Positions 21,225 to 29,602 are shown, counted from the stretch's first letter. The stretch is DNA of 34,203 bases from Bacteroidaceae bacterium (GCA_017633615.1 JAGBPB010000046.1:1-34203), one strand, 5' to 3'. The notes: a model not told the origin generated them from the sequence alone. Numbers and translations are program-made.

Positions 21225-23438
21225 ATGGAAAAAGTTACAGTTCTCTCCTCGGATCAGCTTTACAACAGCTTCCTCGATCCAAAGTATATTCCCGCAGGTC
21301 AAAACAAGTATTATTTACGTAATACGCAGGTGTGCGCACCCAAGGGCGGATGGCGTCATCTTACAAGTTTTGAGATTGAAGCCCTTGTCAAGAATGACAA
21401 TACAGCCATGAGTTGGGATAATATCATGGTGACTGATGAGTTTGACCCTATGATGGTCAAGAACAACAAGTTTTTCGGATTTGTGCGTATAGGACGTGTA
21501 ACATCCAACGGACTTCAGTATCACGACTTGAGGCTTTCATGCGGTATTACAAACAGTTCAATTCATTCTTGCGATATAGGTGATGACTGTGCCATACATA
21601 ACGTGCATTATCTGTCACATTATATTATAGGTGACCGTTGCATGCTCTTCAACATTCAGGAGATGTCCTGCACTGACCACGCCAAGTTCGGTAACGGTAT
21701 TATCAAGGAAGGTGAGGATGAGGATGTACGCGTATGGCTGGAACTCATGAATGAGACAGGTTGCCGCAAGGTGCTTCCGTTTGACGGTATGATTGCCGCC
21801 GATGCTTATCTTTGGGCCAAGTTCATCGATGACCAACTCCTTCAGGACCGTCTTAAGACTATAACACAGAATACATTTGACAGCCGTCGCGGTTTCTACG
21901 GAACTATAGGTTACGGAAATGTAATAAAGAACTGTTTGATTATCAAGGATGTAAAGATAGGTAACTGCTGCTATATCAAGGGTGCCAGCAAGCTTAAGAA
22001 TCTGACCATCAATTCTTCTGAAAAAGATGCTACCCAGATAGGTGAGAATGTCGTTTTGGTAAACGGTCTGATTGGTTACGGTTGCCGTCTGTTCTATTCA
22101 GTCATAGCTGTCCGTTTTGTGCTGGGCAGCCATTCAAACCTCAAGTACGGTGCCCGTCTGATGAACTCATTCATGGGCGATAACTCTACAATATCCTGCT
22201 GTGAGGTTTTGCATAATCTGATATTCCCTGCTCACGAGCAGCATCATAACAACTCATTCCTGATAGCCAGTGTGGTCAAGGGCCAGTCAAATCTGGCAGC
22301 CGGTGCAACCATCGGTTCTAACCATAACTCGCGTACCAATGATAATGAGATTGAGGCCGGACGCGGATTCTGGCCGGGTCTCTGCACCAGCGTAAAGCAT
22401 TCATGCAAATTTGCAAGCTTTACAATGCTGGCCAAGGGCGCATATCCGGCTGAGATGATCAACCCGTTCCCGTTCGCTCTGATCAGCAATGATGAGGTTC
22501 ACGGTGAACTGCATGTCATGCCGGCATTCTCATGGATGTACAATATGTTCGCCATGGCCCGCAACAACTGGAAGTTCGCAAATCGTGATACCCGTGTGTT
22601 CAAGGTGCAGAACATTGAGTTTGATGCCTATGCTCCGGATTCAATGGAAGAGGCTATTGAAGCCCGTAAACTGCTTGACAAGTGGACAGCCAAGGCACTG
22701 CTCCGCAAGGAGGGAAAGAGCTTTGACGGTATGACTGATGAAGAGCTCATTGAGATGGGCCGCAACCTTCTTAACGGTGATCCCGCTAAGGTAAGAGGCC
22801 TTGAGGTCTTGGGAGAGAATATGGAGAAATCCAAGCGTAAAGTTGTAATCATTCATCCGTATGAGGCTTATCATGCATATGGTGATATGCTTACATACTA
22901 TGCTGTACGCAATATCGCCACATTCCTTGAAGAGAATGATAATGAGACGTTTGAGACAATCAGCAAGCGTTTTGACGGTGATCGTCACCGTGTGTGGTTC
23001 AACCTGGGCGGTCAACTTATGTCCATGGAGGATGTTGACCAGCTCCGTTCCGATATCAAGGACGGTACATTGAACTCATGGAAGGAGATTCACCATCGTT
23101 ACACAGAGATATGGAAGAAATATCCTATTGATAAGCTGCGTCACTCTTACATGTCACTCAAACATGTTATGGGTAAGGAGACTCTTACTGCCGAAGATTG
23201 GAACAATGTACTCAATAAAGGTATTGAGATCCAGAATTACGTATTCACTCAGGTTTATGAAACCCGTAAGAAGGACTATGAGAACAAGTTCCGTCAGGCT
23301 ACATTCCTGAGCAAGGAGGAGATGATTGCAGCGTGGGGTGAGCTTGAGGAGAACAGCTTCATCAAGCAACAGCGCAAGGAACTGAAAGATTTCACGGAGC
23401 GCATCCAGAACATCCGCAAGCGTCTTCTCCCAAAATGA
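21225..23438 (+). CDS. DUF4954 family left-handed beta-helix protein
   Basis: A 737-residue protein without signal peptide, matching DUF4954, a Bacteroidota/Spirochaetota family. Residues about 80-430 show the hexapeptide-like periodicity of a left-handed beta-helix, as in sugar-nucleotide acyl/uridylyl transferases: GNVIKNCLIIKDVKIGNCCY, IGENVVLVNGLIGYGCRLFY, FVLGSHSNLKYGARLMNSFM, and AAGATIGSNHNSRTND. The C-terminal 250 residues are helical and charged. Catalysis has not been shown for the family. The similarity to hexapeptide transferases and the SIS-domain neighbour suggest a role in (amino)sugar or sugar-phosphate metabolism, which is an inference. Its transcript ends at a strong terminator just behind the stop. 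Confidence 0.85.
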   Translation: MEKVTVLSSDQLYNSFLDPKYIPAGQNKYYLRNTQVCAPKGGWRHLTSFEIEALVKNDNTAMSWDNIMVTDEFDPMMVKNNKFFGFVRIGRVTSNGLQYHDLRLSCGITNSSIHSCDIGDDCAIHNVHYLSHYIIGDRCMLFNIQEMSCTDHAKFGNGIIKEGEDEDVRVWLELMNETGCRKVLPFDGMIAADAYLWAKFIDDQLLQDRLKTITQNTFDSRRGFYGTIGYGNVIKNCLIIKDVKIGNCCYIKGASKLKNLTINSSEKDATQIGENVVLVNGLIGYGCRLFYSVIAVRFVLGSHSNLKYGARLMNSFMGDNSTISCCEVLHNLIFPAHEQHHNNSFLIASVVKGQSNLAAGATIGSNHNSRTNDNEIEAGRGFWPGLCTSVKHSCKFASFTMLAKGAYPAEMINPFPFALISNDEVHGELHVMPAFSWMYNMFAMARNNWKFANRDTRVFKVQNIEFDAYAPDSMEEAIEARKLLDKWTAKALLRKEGKSFDGMTDEELIEMGRNLLNGDPAKVRGLEVLGENMEKSKRKVVIIHPYEAYHAYGDMLTYYAVRNIATFLEENDNETFETISKRFDGDRHRVWFNLGGQLMSMEDVDQLRSDIKDGTLNSWKEIHHRYTEIWKKYPIDKLRHSYMSLKHVMGKETLTAEDWNNVLNKGIEIQNYVFTQVYETRKKDYENKFRQATFLSKEEMIAAWGELEENSFIKQQRKELKDFTERIQNIRKRLLPK

Positions 23439-23471
23439 TACAATTGGGGACAGACCCAATTGTACTTTTTT
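23439..23471 (+). terminator. Rho-independent terminator after DUF4954 (dispersed palindrome copy 3)
   Basis: A perfect 10-bp stem TACAATTGGG/CCCAATTGTA (23439-23448 with 23455-23464), six-base loop GACAGA, then C and seven T. The stem begins directly after the TGA. Its GGGGACAGACCC centre resembles the dispersed palindromes at 26003 and 26067. Confidence 0.88.
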
Positions 23472-23498
23472 TGAATAATTACTTTAAAGCTTTATTAT

Positions 23499-24515
23499 AT
23501 GAATTTGACAGACAAGAAGTACTCCCAGTACGCACTCGTACAGGAGATGATGGACACTGTAGAGACAGTCAAGAAGTTTAATCCCGATTGCACCAAGCAG
23601 ATTGCCGATAAGGTTAAGAAGGCTGGCAAGGCTTATTTTACAGGTGAGGGTTCAAGCCGAATTTTCCCCGCCAAGAACACTCTGCGCAAGACCAAGCGTT
23701 GGGGTATTGACCTGAATGCCCAGACCGATGGTTCATGGCAGTCACGTGAATATGATCTGAGCAAGTTTGCCGTATTCTTGGCTTCAAACTCAGGTCGTAC
23801 CAAGGAGGTAACCCTGCTTGCCAAGAAACTCAAGGAGGAGGGCAATCCTCTGCGTTTCGGTCTGACAGCCAATGAGGACACCATCCTTTCAACTTTCTGC
23901 GCTGAGACTCACGTGCTTAACTGCGGATGGGAGCAGGCTGTTGCCGCTACCAAGAGTGTTGTTGAGCAGGCTCTTTACTATGAGTCAGTTCTATGGAATA
24001 TGGCTGGTAAGGATGTCAAGGCCGGTCTGGCTGCTCTCCCTGCACAGATTGAGAAGGCTCTTACTCTGCAGGTTCCCGCTGAGATTGTAGAGTGGGTCAA
24101 GAAGGCTGAGACTATCTACTTTGCCGGTTACAATGACGGTGTGGCTGAGGAACTTACCCTTAAGACCAATGAGATAACCCGCCGTAAGAGTGATTTCCTT
24201 GAGGGCACATATGCTCTGCATGGAATTGAGGAGGTAATGAAGGAGGGTGACATCATCTTCTGGGTTGATCCTATTGCTGATGAGTATCAGAAGATTCAGG
24301 ACTGCCTTATCAAGGGCGCCGGCGTTAAGGTTGTAGCCATTGCCGATCATGACACTCCGTTCCCCACAATCAAAACTCCGGCTGCCGGTGATTTCAATCC
24401 TTACGTTTATCTGTGCGCAGGTTGGAATGTGCTGGTTGAGATCGGTATTGCTACCGGCATGGATCTGGATCATCCTAACCGTGCCCGTAAGGTTGGTAAC
24501 GAGATTCAACTCTGA
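23499..24515 (+). CDS. SIS-domain sugar isomerase-like protein
   Basis: A 338-residue cytoplasmic protein with two SIS (sugar isomerase) domains. The first (about 25-175) has GKAYFTGEGSSRIFPAKN, the phosphosugar-binding loop, and VFLASNSGRTKEVTLLAKKL, the S-x-S-G-x-T motif. The second (about 190-335) has KAETIYFAGYNDGVAEELTL, then KTNEITRRKSDFLEGTYALH and GIEEV, like the isomerase half of GlmS. No glutaminase domain is present, so it is not GlmS itself. Family members isomerise or deaminate aminosugar phosphates or act as regulators. It follows DUF4954 by 60 bp, across a terminator, so expression may depend on read-through or a weak internal promoter. Confidence 0.88.
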   Translation: MNLTDKKYSQYALVQEMMDTVETVKKFNPDCTKQIADKVKKAGKAYFTGEGSSRIFPAKNTLRKTKRWGIDLNAQTDGSWQSREYDLSKFAVFLASNSGRTKEVTLLAKKLKEEGNPLRFGLTANEDTILSTFCAETHVLNCGWEQAVAATKSVVEQALYYESVLWNMAGKDVKAGLAALPAQIEKALTLQVPAEIVEWVKKAETIYFAGYNDGVAEELTLKTNEITRRKSDFLEGTYALHGIEEVMKEGDIIFWVDPIADEYQKIQDCLIKGAGVKVVAIADHDTPFPTIKTPAAGDFNPYVYLCAGWNVLVEIGIATGMDLDHPNRARKVGNEIQL

Positions 24516-24550
24516 TACTAGACTATATTTATTAAAGTTTTTTGATTCGT

Positions 24551-24579
24551 GGAGAGGCCGATTTTTATTCGGCCTCTCC
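24551..24579 (+). terminator. Hairpin terminator after the SIS gene
   Basis: A perfect 11-bp stem GGAGAGGCCGA/TCGGCCTCTCC (24551-24561 with 24569-24579) and loop TTTTTAT. The run after it (TTATATTTG) is only moderately T-rich. Confidence 0.75.
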
Positions 24580-24580
24580 T

Positions 24581-24588
24581 TATATTTG
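24581..24588 (+). promoter_or_regulatory. Candidate -7 element at the laccase-domain gene
   Basis: TATATTTG matches TAnnTTTG. It lies 4 bp before the ATG at 24593, so a transcript would begin at or near the start codon (leaderless). No properly spaced TTG was found. Confidence 0.4.
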
Positions 24589-24592
24589 CAGT

Positions 24593-25267
24593 ATGAAATA
24601 TCAGATTGCAGAGGGGGTAATAGCATTCAGTACGGAGAGAGATGAGGAGTTGCCGTTTTACGTGGTGCAGCCTCATCAGGTGCACGGATGCGTGATAAGG
24701 GAGGTGACTGATCCCGATACCACACGTGAGGATCTGGAGGGTGTGGATGCGCTCGTGACCAATGTACCGGGTGTAGCTATATCGGTACGGACGGCCGATT
24801 GCATTCCGGTTTTGCTGTATGATCCTGTGCATAAGGCTGTAGCTGCGGTGCATGACGGATGGCGTGGTACGGTGCAGCGGCTCAGTCAGAAGGTCATAGC
24901 ATTCATGCATGAGCGGTATGGTACATCGGCTTCAGAATTGAAGGCTGTTATCGGTCCGGGCATAGGGCCGGAGAGCTTCCAGGTGGGGCAGGAGGTTGCG
25001 GATGCGTTCTTTGACGCAGGATTCCCTATGGCTGATATTCTGTCAGACAGAGGTGATAAGTGCCCTACAGCAGATGATCCCATGGCCGGCGGATTGCATA
25101 TCGACCTGTGGCGCGCAAACCAATGGTTGCTTCAAGAGGCTGGAGTACAGTCTGTCAATATTCAGGTGGCAGGCATATGTACATATAAAAATAACGACCG
25201 CTTCTTTTCTGCCCGTAGAGAGGGCACCAAGTGCGGTCGTATTATTAACTGCATCAAATTGCAGTAA
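24593..25267 (+). CDS. Laccase-domain (polyphenol oxidase / YfiH-PgeF family) protein
   Basis: A 224-residue member of the YfiH/YlmD family, annotated as multicopper polyphenol oxidase; E. coli YfiH (PgeF) acts in peptidoglycan editing, and other members cleave purine nucleosides. The zinc/active-site residues are visible: His31 in QPHQVHG, Cys70 in RTADCIPVLLYD and His87 in AVHDGWRGT, plus VIGPGIGPESFQVG and the C-terminal CTYKNNDRFFSARREG. The usual HAGWRG reads HDGWRG here, an unusual Ala-to-Asp change next to a ligand. The ATG at 24593 is preferred over in-frame upstream codons, which lie in the terminator hairpin. The stop is 6 bp from the convergent aquaporin stop. Confidence 0.88.
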   Translation: MKYQIAEGVIAFSTERDEELPFYVVQPHQVHGCVIREVTDPDTTREDLEGVDALVTNVPGVAISVRTADCIPVLLYDPVHKAVAAVHDGWRGTVQRLSQKVIAFMHERYGTSASELKAVIGPGIGPESFQVGQEVADAFFDAGFPMADILSDRGDKCPTADDPMAGGLHIDLWRANQWLLQEAGVQSVNIQVAGICTYKNNDRFFSARREGTKCGRIINCIKLQ

Positions 25268-25273
25268 GATTGC

Positions 25274-25939
25274 TTACTTTTCGCAGTCGCAACCTATCAT
25301 CTTCCAGAGGCCGGCAGCAACAATAGCGCCGCACAGAGGAGCTGCGATGAATATCCAGAGCTGGCTCAGAGCTTCACCGCCTGCAAATATGGCGGGACCG
25401 ATTGAACGGGCGGGATTAACTGATGTGCCTGTGTATCGGATGCATACCAGATGAACCAGGACAAGTGTCAGACCTATAGCAAGGCCTGCCAGGTTGCCGG
25501 CACCTTTCTTGGCATCGGTAGTACCCAGAACAACCAGTACGAATACGCAGGTAAACACAAGTTCAGCCACGAAGCCTACACCAGTGCTGATGCCCTGCTG
25601 GCATACGTTCTCACCAAGTCCGCCGGGAGTGATGGCAAACAGGATGGCAGCGCCTATTATGGCACCGATAACCTGGAAAATCATGTACATGATGGCATCC
25701 TTGCCACTCATGCGACCTGAAATCCATACTCCAAGTGTAATGGCGGGATTGATGTGGCAACCGGAAATGCCTCCGATGGCGTATGCCATTGCTACAACGG
25801 CAAGACCGAATGCAAGAGCAGTTCCAACTACGCCGGGGACGCCTGCGCCGGCTGGTGTGCAACCCAGGCTGACGGCAGCGCCGCAACCCATAAGAACCAG
25901 AACCATGGTTCCGATCATTTCAGCTAAGTACTTTTTCAT
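25274..25939 (-). CDS. aqpZ: Aquaporin (AqpZ-like MIP channel)
   Basis: A 221-residue membrane channel of the major intrinsic protein family with six membrane helices. Both NPA motifs are present: GCHINPAITLG (Asn64-Pro65-Ala66) and GTSVNPARSIGPAIF (Asn175-Pro176-Ala177, with Arg178 of the selectivity filter). His60-range residues and the narrow filter sequence resemble water-selective AqpZ more than glycerol facilitators: there is no Asp after the second NPA box, since NPARS replaces NPARD. It probably equilibrates water across the inner membrane. It is preceded by its own promoter and separated from tex by a pair of inverted palindromes. Confidence 0.92.
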   Translation of the reverse strand: MKKYLAEMIGTMVLVLMGCGAAVSLGCTPAGAGVPGVVGTALAFGLAVVAMAYAIGGISGCHINPAITLGVWISGRMSGKDAIMYMIFQVIGAIIGAAILFAITPGGLGENVCQQGISTGVGFVAELVFTCVFVLVVLGTTDAKKGAGNLAGLAIGLTLVLVHLVCIRYTGTSVNPARSIGPAIFAGGEALSQLWIFIAAPLCGAIVAAGLWKMIGCDCEK

Positions 25940-25976
25940 AAATATCTGTAATTGGTTAATAAGTGGTTTTGTTGCG

Positions 25977-26006
25977 CTAAGGTAAATAATTTTTTAAATA
26001 GTGCAA
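25977..26006 (-). promoter_or_regulatory. Candidate promoter of aqpZ
   Basis: On the minus strand, TTG (26006-26004), a 19-bp spacer, then TACCTTAG (25984-25977), one mismatch to TAnnTTTG. The -33 TTG lies inside dispersed palindrome copy 4. Confidence 0.5.
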
Positions 26007-26027
26007 TTGGGGACTGTCCCTTTTTGC
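26003..26027. repeat. Dispersed GGGGAC palindrome, copy 4
   Basis: A 25-bp element: GCAATT, core GGGGACTGTCCC, then TTTTTGC. It is the inverted partner of copy 5 (23 of 25 positions identical after reversal), and the two could form one long stem or a terminator for tex. Confidence 0.75.
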
Positions 26028-26060
26028 GCATGCTAAAGAAAGCGATAGTTGAAAAACTAA

Positions 26061-28286
26061 TCACGTGCAAAAGGGGACTGTCCCCAATTGCAGACTTATC
26101 CGCTGCCGCTCCAAATCCACCCCAAGCACCTTCACCATCACCTGCTGCTGGAGGGATACTACCTGTGTGGGATCCTTGATGAACTTGCCGGGGGCAAGCT
26201 GGGATATGTGTATCAGTCCTTTTACGTGCACACCTATATCTACAAATGCTCCAAAATTTGTAATGTTACTTACAATGCCGGGCAGTTCCATGCCGGGCTT
26301 TACATCCTCAATGGTGTGAACCTCATTTGAGAATTCAAACTTCTTTAACGGACCGCGGGGGTCACGGCCGGGCTTTTCAAGTTCCTGCATTATGTCGGTC
26401 AGGGTGGGGAGTCCAACCTTATCGGTCACGTAGCGGTTTATGTCAATCCTGGCGCGGAGTTCAGCAGACTTCATCAGGTCCTCAACTTTGCAGCCTAAAT
26501 CTTTGGCCATCTGTTCAACAATGGGATAGCTTTCAGGGTGTACGGCCGAGTTGTCCAGGGGCTGTTTGCCGCCCGGTACACGCAGGAATCCTGCCGACTG
26601 CTCAAAAGCCTTGGCGCCCATGCGCGGCACTTTCATCAGTTCCTTGCGTGAAGTAAACGGGCCGTTCTCCGTGCGGTAATCAACAATGTTCTGTGCCAAT
26701 TGCGGTCCCAGTCCGCTTATATACGTAAGAAGATGGGTGCTGGCGGTATTCACGTTCACTCCCACGCGGTTAACGCAGCTTATCACGGTCTGGTCAAGCG
26801 AGTGCTTGAGTTCTGTCTGGTTCACGTCTTTCTGATACTGGCCTACGCCTATTGATGACGGATCAATCTTGACCAGTTCAGCCAGCGGGTCCATCAGGCG
26901 GCGGCCAATAGAGACTGCTCCGCGAACCGTTACATCATAATCCGGGAACTCGTCACGCGCTGTCTTTGAAGCCGAGTAGATTGAGGCGCCGTCCTCATTG
27001 ACGCTGTAAATCTGAACGCTTGCGGGCAGGCGCAGATGCTCTATGAATTCCTTGGTCTCGCGCCCGGCGGTGCCGTTGCCTATTGCTATTGCTTCAATCT
27101 TATATTGCTCTACAAGTGCCTGTATTTTTGCGGCCGATTGACGTGCCTCATTGTGAGGCGGGTGGGGGTAAATTGTCTCGTTGTGCAGCAGTGTTCCCTG
27201 CTGGTCCAGACATACTACCTTACAGCCCGTACGGAAGCCCGGATCTATACCTAAAACGGCCTTCTGACCTAATGGAGACGCCATAAGCAATTGCTCTAGA
27301 TTGCGTGCGAATATCCTGATTGCCTCAGTGTCAGCCTGGCTCTTCGACAATGCTGCAAACTCATTTTCAATTGAAGGCTGGAGCAGTCTGTAGTAAGAAT
27401 CCTGCACTGCTTCATCCACCAGTTCTGATGCCTCAGATTTGCCTTTTACGTATCGGCGTGACAGGGCATCGGCAGTCTTCTCATCATCAATCTCTATCGA
27501 TACGCGGAGCATACCTTCAGTCTCACCGCGGCGCATGGCAAGCAGGCGGTGTGATGCGCAACGGTTAAGCGGCTCGTTAAAGTCAAACCAGTCACGGTAC
27601 TTCTGGGCTTCGGCCTCCTTGCCGCGCACCAGCTTGCTGTATATGCGTGCTGTCCGGCGGTATCCGTTACGCACCATGTTGCGTGCGGCCTCATCAAGCG
27701 CTATCTGCTCAGCTATGATATCCATCGCACCCTGCAGTGCATCATCCACGCTCTCCACACCCTTGTCCTTGTTTACATATTTCTGCGCCTCACGGTCCAG
27801 CGGAACGTACTGGTTGGATTCTATCCGACCTTTCCCCGCCACGCCAAAGTGAACAAGTTCACTCTGGTCGTTTGGCTCACAGGAAAGGTTCTGTTTCATT
27901 ACGAACTCAGCCAGCGGCTCCAAACCTTTCTCGCGCGCGGCATCGGCGCGGGTCTTGCGGTGCGGCTTGTACGGAGCATAGATATCTTCCAGCTCAGTGG
28001 CATCCCAGCAGTGCTCTATGCGGTCCTTGAGATCCGGGGTGAGCTTGTTCAGGCCTTCAATGGTGCTGAGCACGGTCTCTTTGCGTTTGGCCAGCGCTTC
28101 CAAGCGCTCCAGCGCGTTGCTGACCTCAGTAACCTGGACCTCATCCATGCCGCCGGTAGATTCCTTGCGGTATCGGCTTATAAATGGTATCGTGGCGCCG
28201 TTCTCAAGCAACTTCAGCGTATTCTCCACCTGATGCTCCTTCAAGCCGGTCTCGCGCACTATAATGCTTACGTATTCCTTGTTCAT
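26061..28286 (-). CDS. tex: Tex family S1 RNA-binding transcription accessory protein
   Basis: A 741-residue cytoplasmic nucleic-acid-binding protein. In order: helical Tex N-terminal domain (about 1-190, with PFISRYRKESTGGMDEVQVT), YqgF/RuvX-like RNase H fold (about 325-450, with AVLGIDPGFRTGCKVVCLD), a helix-hairpin-helix region (about 490-560, with NTASTHLLTYISGLGPQLAQ), and a C-terminal S1 domain (about 655-730, with GIVSNITNFGAFVDIGVHVK). Tex binds RNA and structured DNA and affects transcription and stress tolerance in several bacteria. The last ten residues (LQLGTVPFCT) are encoded by dispersed palindrome copy 5 in place of the usual short basic end, so the native stop has probably been displaced. 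Confidence 0.94.
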   Translation of the reverse strand: MNKEYVSIIVRETGLKEHQVENTLKLLENGATIPFISRYRKESTGGMDEVQVTEVSNALERLEALAKRKETVLSTIEGLNKLTPDLKDRIEHCWDATELEDIYAPYKPHRKTRADAAREKGLEPLAEFVMKQNLSCEPNDQSELVHFGVAGKGRIESNQYVPLDREAQKYVNKDKGVESVDDALQGAMDIIAEQIALDEAARNMVRNGYRRTARIYSKLVRGKEAEAQKYRDWFDFNEPLNRCASHRLLAMRRGETEGMLRVSIEIDDEKTADALSRRYVKGKSEASELVDEAVQDSYYRLLQPSIENEFAALSKSQADTEAIRIFARNLEQLLMASPLGQKAVLGIDPGFRTGCKVVCLDQQGTLLHNETIYPHPPHNEARQSAAKIQALVEQYKIEAIAIGNGTAGRETKEFIEHLRLPASVQIYSVNEDGASIYSASKTARDEFPDYDVTVRGAVSIGRRLMDPLAELVKIDPSSIGVGQYQKDVNQTELKHSLDQTVISCVNRVGVNVNTASTHLLTYISGLGPQLAQNIVDYRTENGPFTSRKELMKVPRMGAKAFEQSAGFLRVPGGKQPLDNSAVHPESYPIVEQMAKDLGCKVEDLMKSAELRARIDINRYVTDKVGLPTLTDIMQELEKPGRDPRGPLKKFEFSNEVHTIEDVKPGMELPGIVSNITNFGAFVDIGVHVKGLIHISQLAPGKFIKDPTQVVSLQQQVMVKVLGVDLERQRISLQLGTVPFCT
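26067..26091. repeat. Dispersed GGGGAC palindrome, copy 5, inside the tex 3' end
   Basis: A 25-bp element: GCAAAA, core GGGGACTGTCCCC, then AATTGC. It is opposite in orientation to copy 4, 39 bp away. It is read in frame as the final residues of Tex. Confidence 0.75.
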
Positions 28287-28294
28287 AACAGAAA

Positions 28295-28302
28295 CAAAAG
28301 TA
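28295..28302 (-). promoter_or_regulatory. Candidate -7 element of tex
   Basis: On the minus strand, TACTTTTG matches TAnnTTTG and ends 8 bp before the tex ATG, implying a very short leader. No suitable -33 TTG is seen. Confidence 0.4.
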
Positions 28303-28430
28303 GAAAATATATTGGTCTGGGAGAAATTTTTGTGGTATCAGTATAGGATGTTATGCTGATGCAAATTGCAAACTTCGGAAAAGTTGAAAAAATTTTATGC
28401 AGTGATTAAATAAAATGCAACGCGTTTTCA

Positions 28431-28438
28431 TATCTTTG
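28431..28438 (+). promoter_or_regulatory. Candidate -7 element and long leader of recA
   Basis: TATCTTTG matches TAnnTTTG; no -33 TTG is at proper distance. The remaining leader (about 28445-28522, near 80 bases) holds small hairpins such as GAAC-GGC-GTTC (28452-28462) and GAAGA-ACAC-TCTTC (28481-28494). No LexA-type palindrome was recognised. Confidence 0.5.
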
Positions 28439-28522
28439 TGGTGGAGCGTCGAACGGCGTTCTGCTGGAGAGATACTGTGAAGAACACTCTTCGGGATTAG
28501 CTAATTAAATTACAGTCATATT

Positions 28523-29602
28523 ATGGCAAAAAAAGAAATTGAGGGTGCGTCAGGCCCTCAGAATGCGGGTTTGAGTGAAAAGCTCAAGGCTCTGCAGGCT
28601 GCAACTGACAAGATTGAGAAGAGCTTCGGTAAGGGCTCAATCATGAAACTTGGTGATGAGAGCATTGAGAATGTTGATGTTATCTCAACCGGTTCAATAG
28701 GCCTTAACGCCGCACTTGGCGTGGGCGGTTATCCGCGCGGCAGGATAATTGAGATTTACGGTCCCGAATCATCCGGTAAGACAACACTTGCCATCCATGC
28801 TATTGCTGAGGCCCAGAAGAACGGCGGCATTGCTGCATTCATTGATGCTGAGCATGCGTTTGACCGTTTTTATGCATCAAAACTGGGCGTGGATATCGAC
28901 AACCTGTGGATATCACAGCCCGATAACGGTGAGCAGGCACTTGAGATTGCTGAGCAGCTTATCCGATCCAGCGCCATTGACATTATTGTAATAGACAGTG
29001 TGGCTGCGCTTACCCCCAAGGCGGAGATTGAGGGCGATATGGGTGACAACAAGGTCGGCCTCCAGGCACGCCTTATGAGCCAGGCCCTGCGCAAGCTTAC
29101 ATCGACCATCAACAAGACAAACACCACCTGTATCTTCATCAACCAGTTGCGTGAAAAGATTGGTGTTATGTTCGGTAACCCTGAGACTACAACCGGCGGT
29201 AACGCACTCAAGTTCTATGCATCGGTACGCTTGGACATACGCCGCGTCACCTCACTCAAGGATGGTGATAACGTTGTAGGTAACCAGGTTCGCGTAAAGG
29301 TTGTAAAGAATAAGGTGGCACCTCCTTTCCGCAAGGCTGAGTTTGATATCATGTTCGGTGAGGGCATCAGCAAGAGCGGTGAGATTGTAGACCTGGGCGT
29401 TGAGTACGGCGTGCTTAAGAAGAGCGGATCATGGTTCAGCTACGGTGATACCCGTCTGGCTCAGGGACGCGATGCCGCCAAGCAGGTTATGCAGGACAAT
29501 CCGGAGCTTGCTGAGGAGCTGGAGAAGAAAATCATGGCGGCCATATTGGGCAGCCCGCAGACTCCGGAACCTGATGATGATTCAGAAATGATGAACGACT
29601 GA
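28523..29602 (+). CDS. recA: Recombinase RecA
   Basis: A 359-residue RecA. It binds single-stranded DNA and drives homologous pairing and recombinational repair. Walker A GPESSGKT is at residues 80-87. [20 protein letters not shown] contains Walker B, followed by L1. [20 protein letters not shown], then [19 protein letters not shown], covers L2 and the signature. The C-terminal domain ends in an acidic tail ([12 protein letters not shown]), as usual. The N-terminus has a Gly/Pro-rich extension before [20 protein letters not shown]. The stop TGA is also the first part of a TGNCA pentamer array leading to dnaK. Confidence 0.98.
   Translation: MAKKEIEGASGPQNAGLSEKLKALQAATDKIEKSFGKGSIMKLGDESIENVDVISTGSIGLNAALGVGGYPRGRIIEIYGPESSGKTTLAIHAIAEAQKNGGIAAFIDAEHAFDRFYASKLGVDIDNLWISQPDNGEQALEIAEQLIRSSAIDIIVIDSVAALTPKAEIEGDMGDNKVGLQARLMSQALRKLTSTINKTNTTCIFINQLREKIGVMFGNPETTTGGNALKFYASVRLDIRRVTSLKDGDNVVGNQVRVKVVKNKVAPPFRKAEFDIMFGEGISKSGEIVDLGVEYGVLKKSGSWFSYGDTRLAQGRDAAKQVMQDNPELAEELEKKIMAAILGSPQTPEPDDDSEMMND

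Noticed and set aside
23499..24515. SIS-domain gene as glmS
   Set aside because: There is no N-terminal glutaminase domain or catalytic Cys2; only the isomerase-type SIS folds are present.
25253..25285. Bidirectional terminator between the laccase-domain and aquaporin genes
   Set aside because: Only a 5-bp stem (GTAAG/CTTAC) followed by four T is present, too weak to claim.
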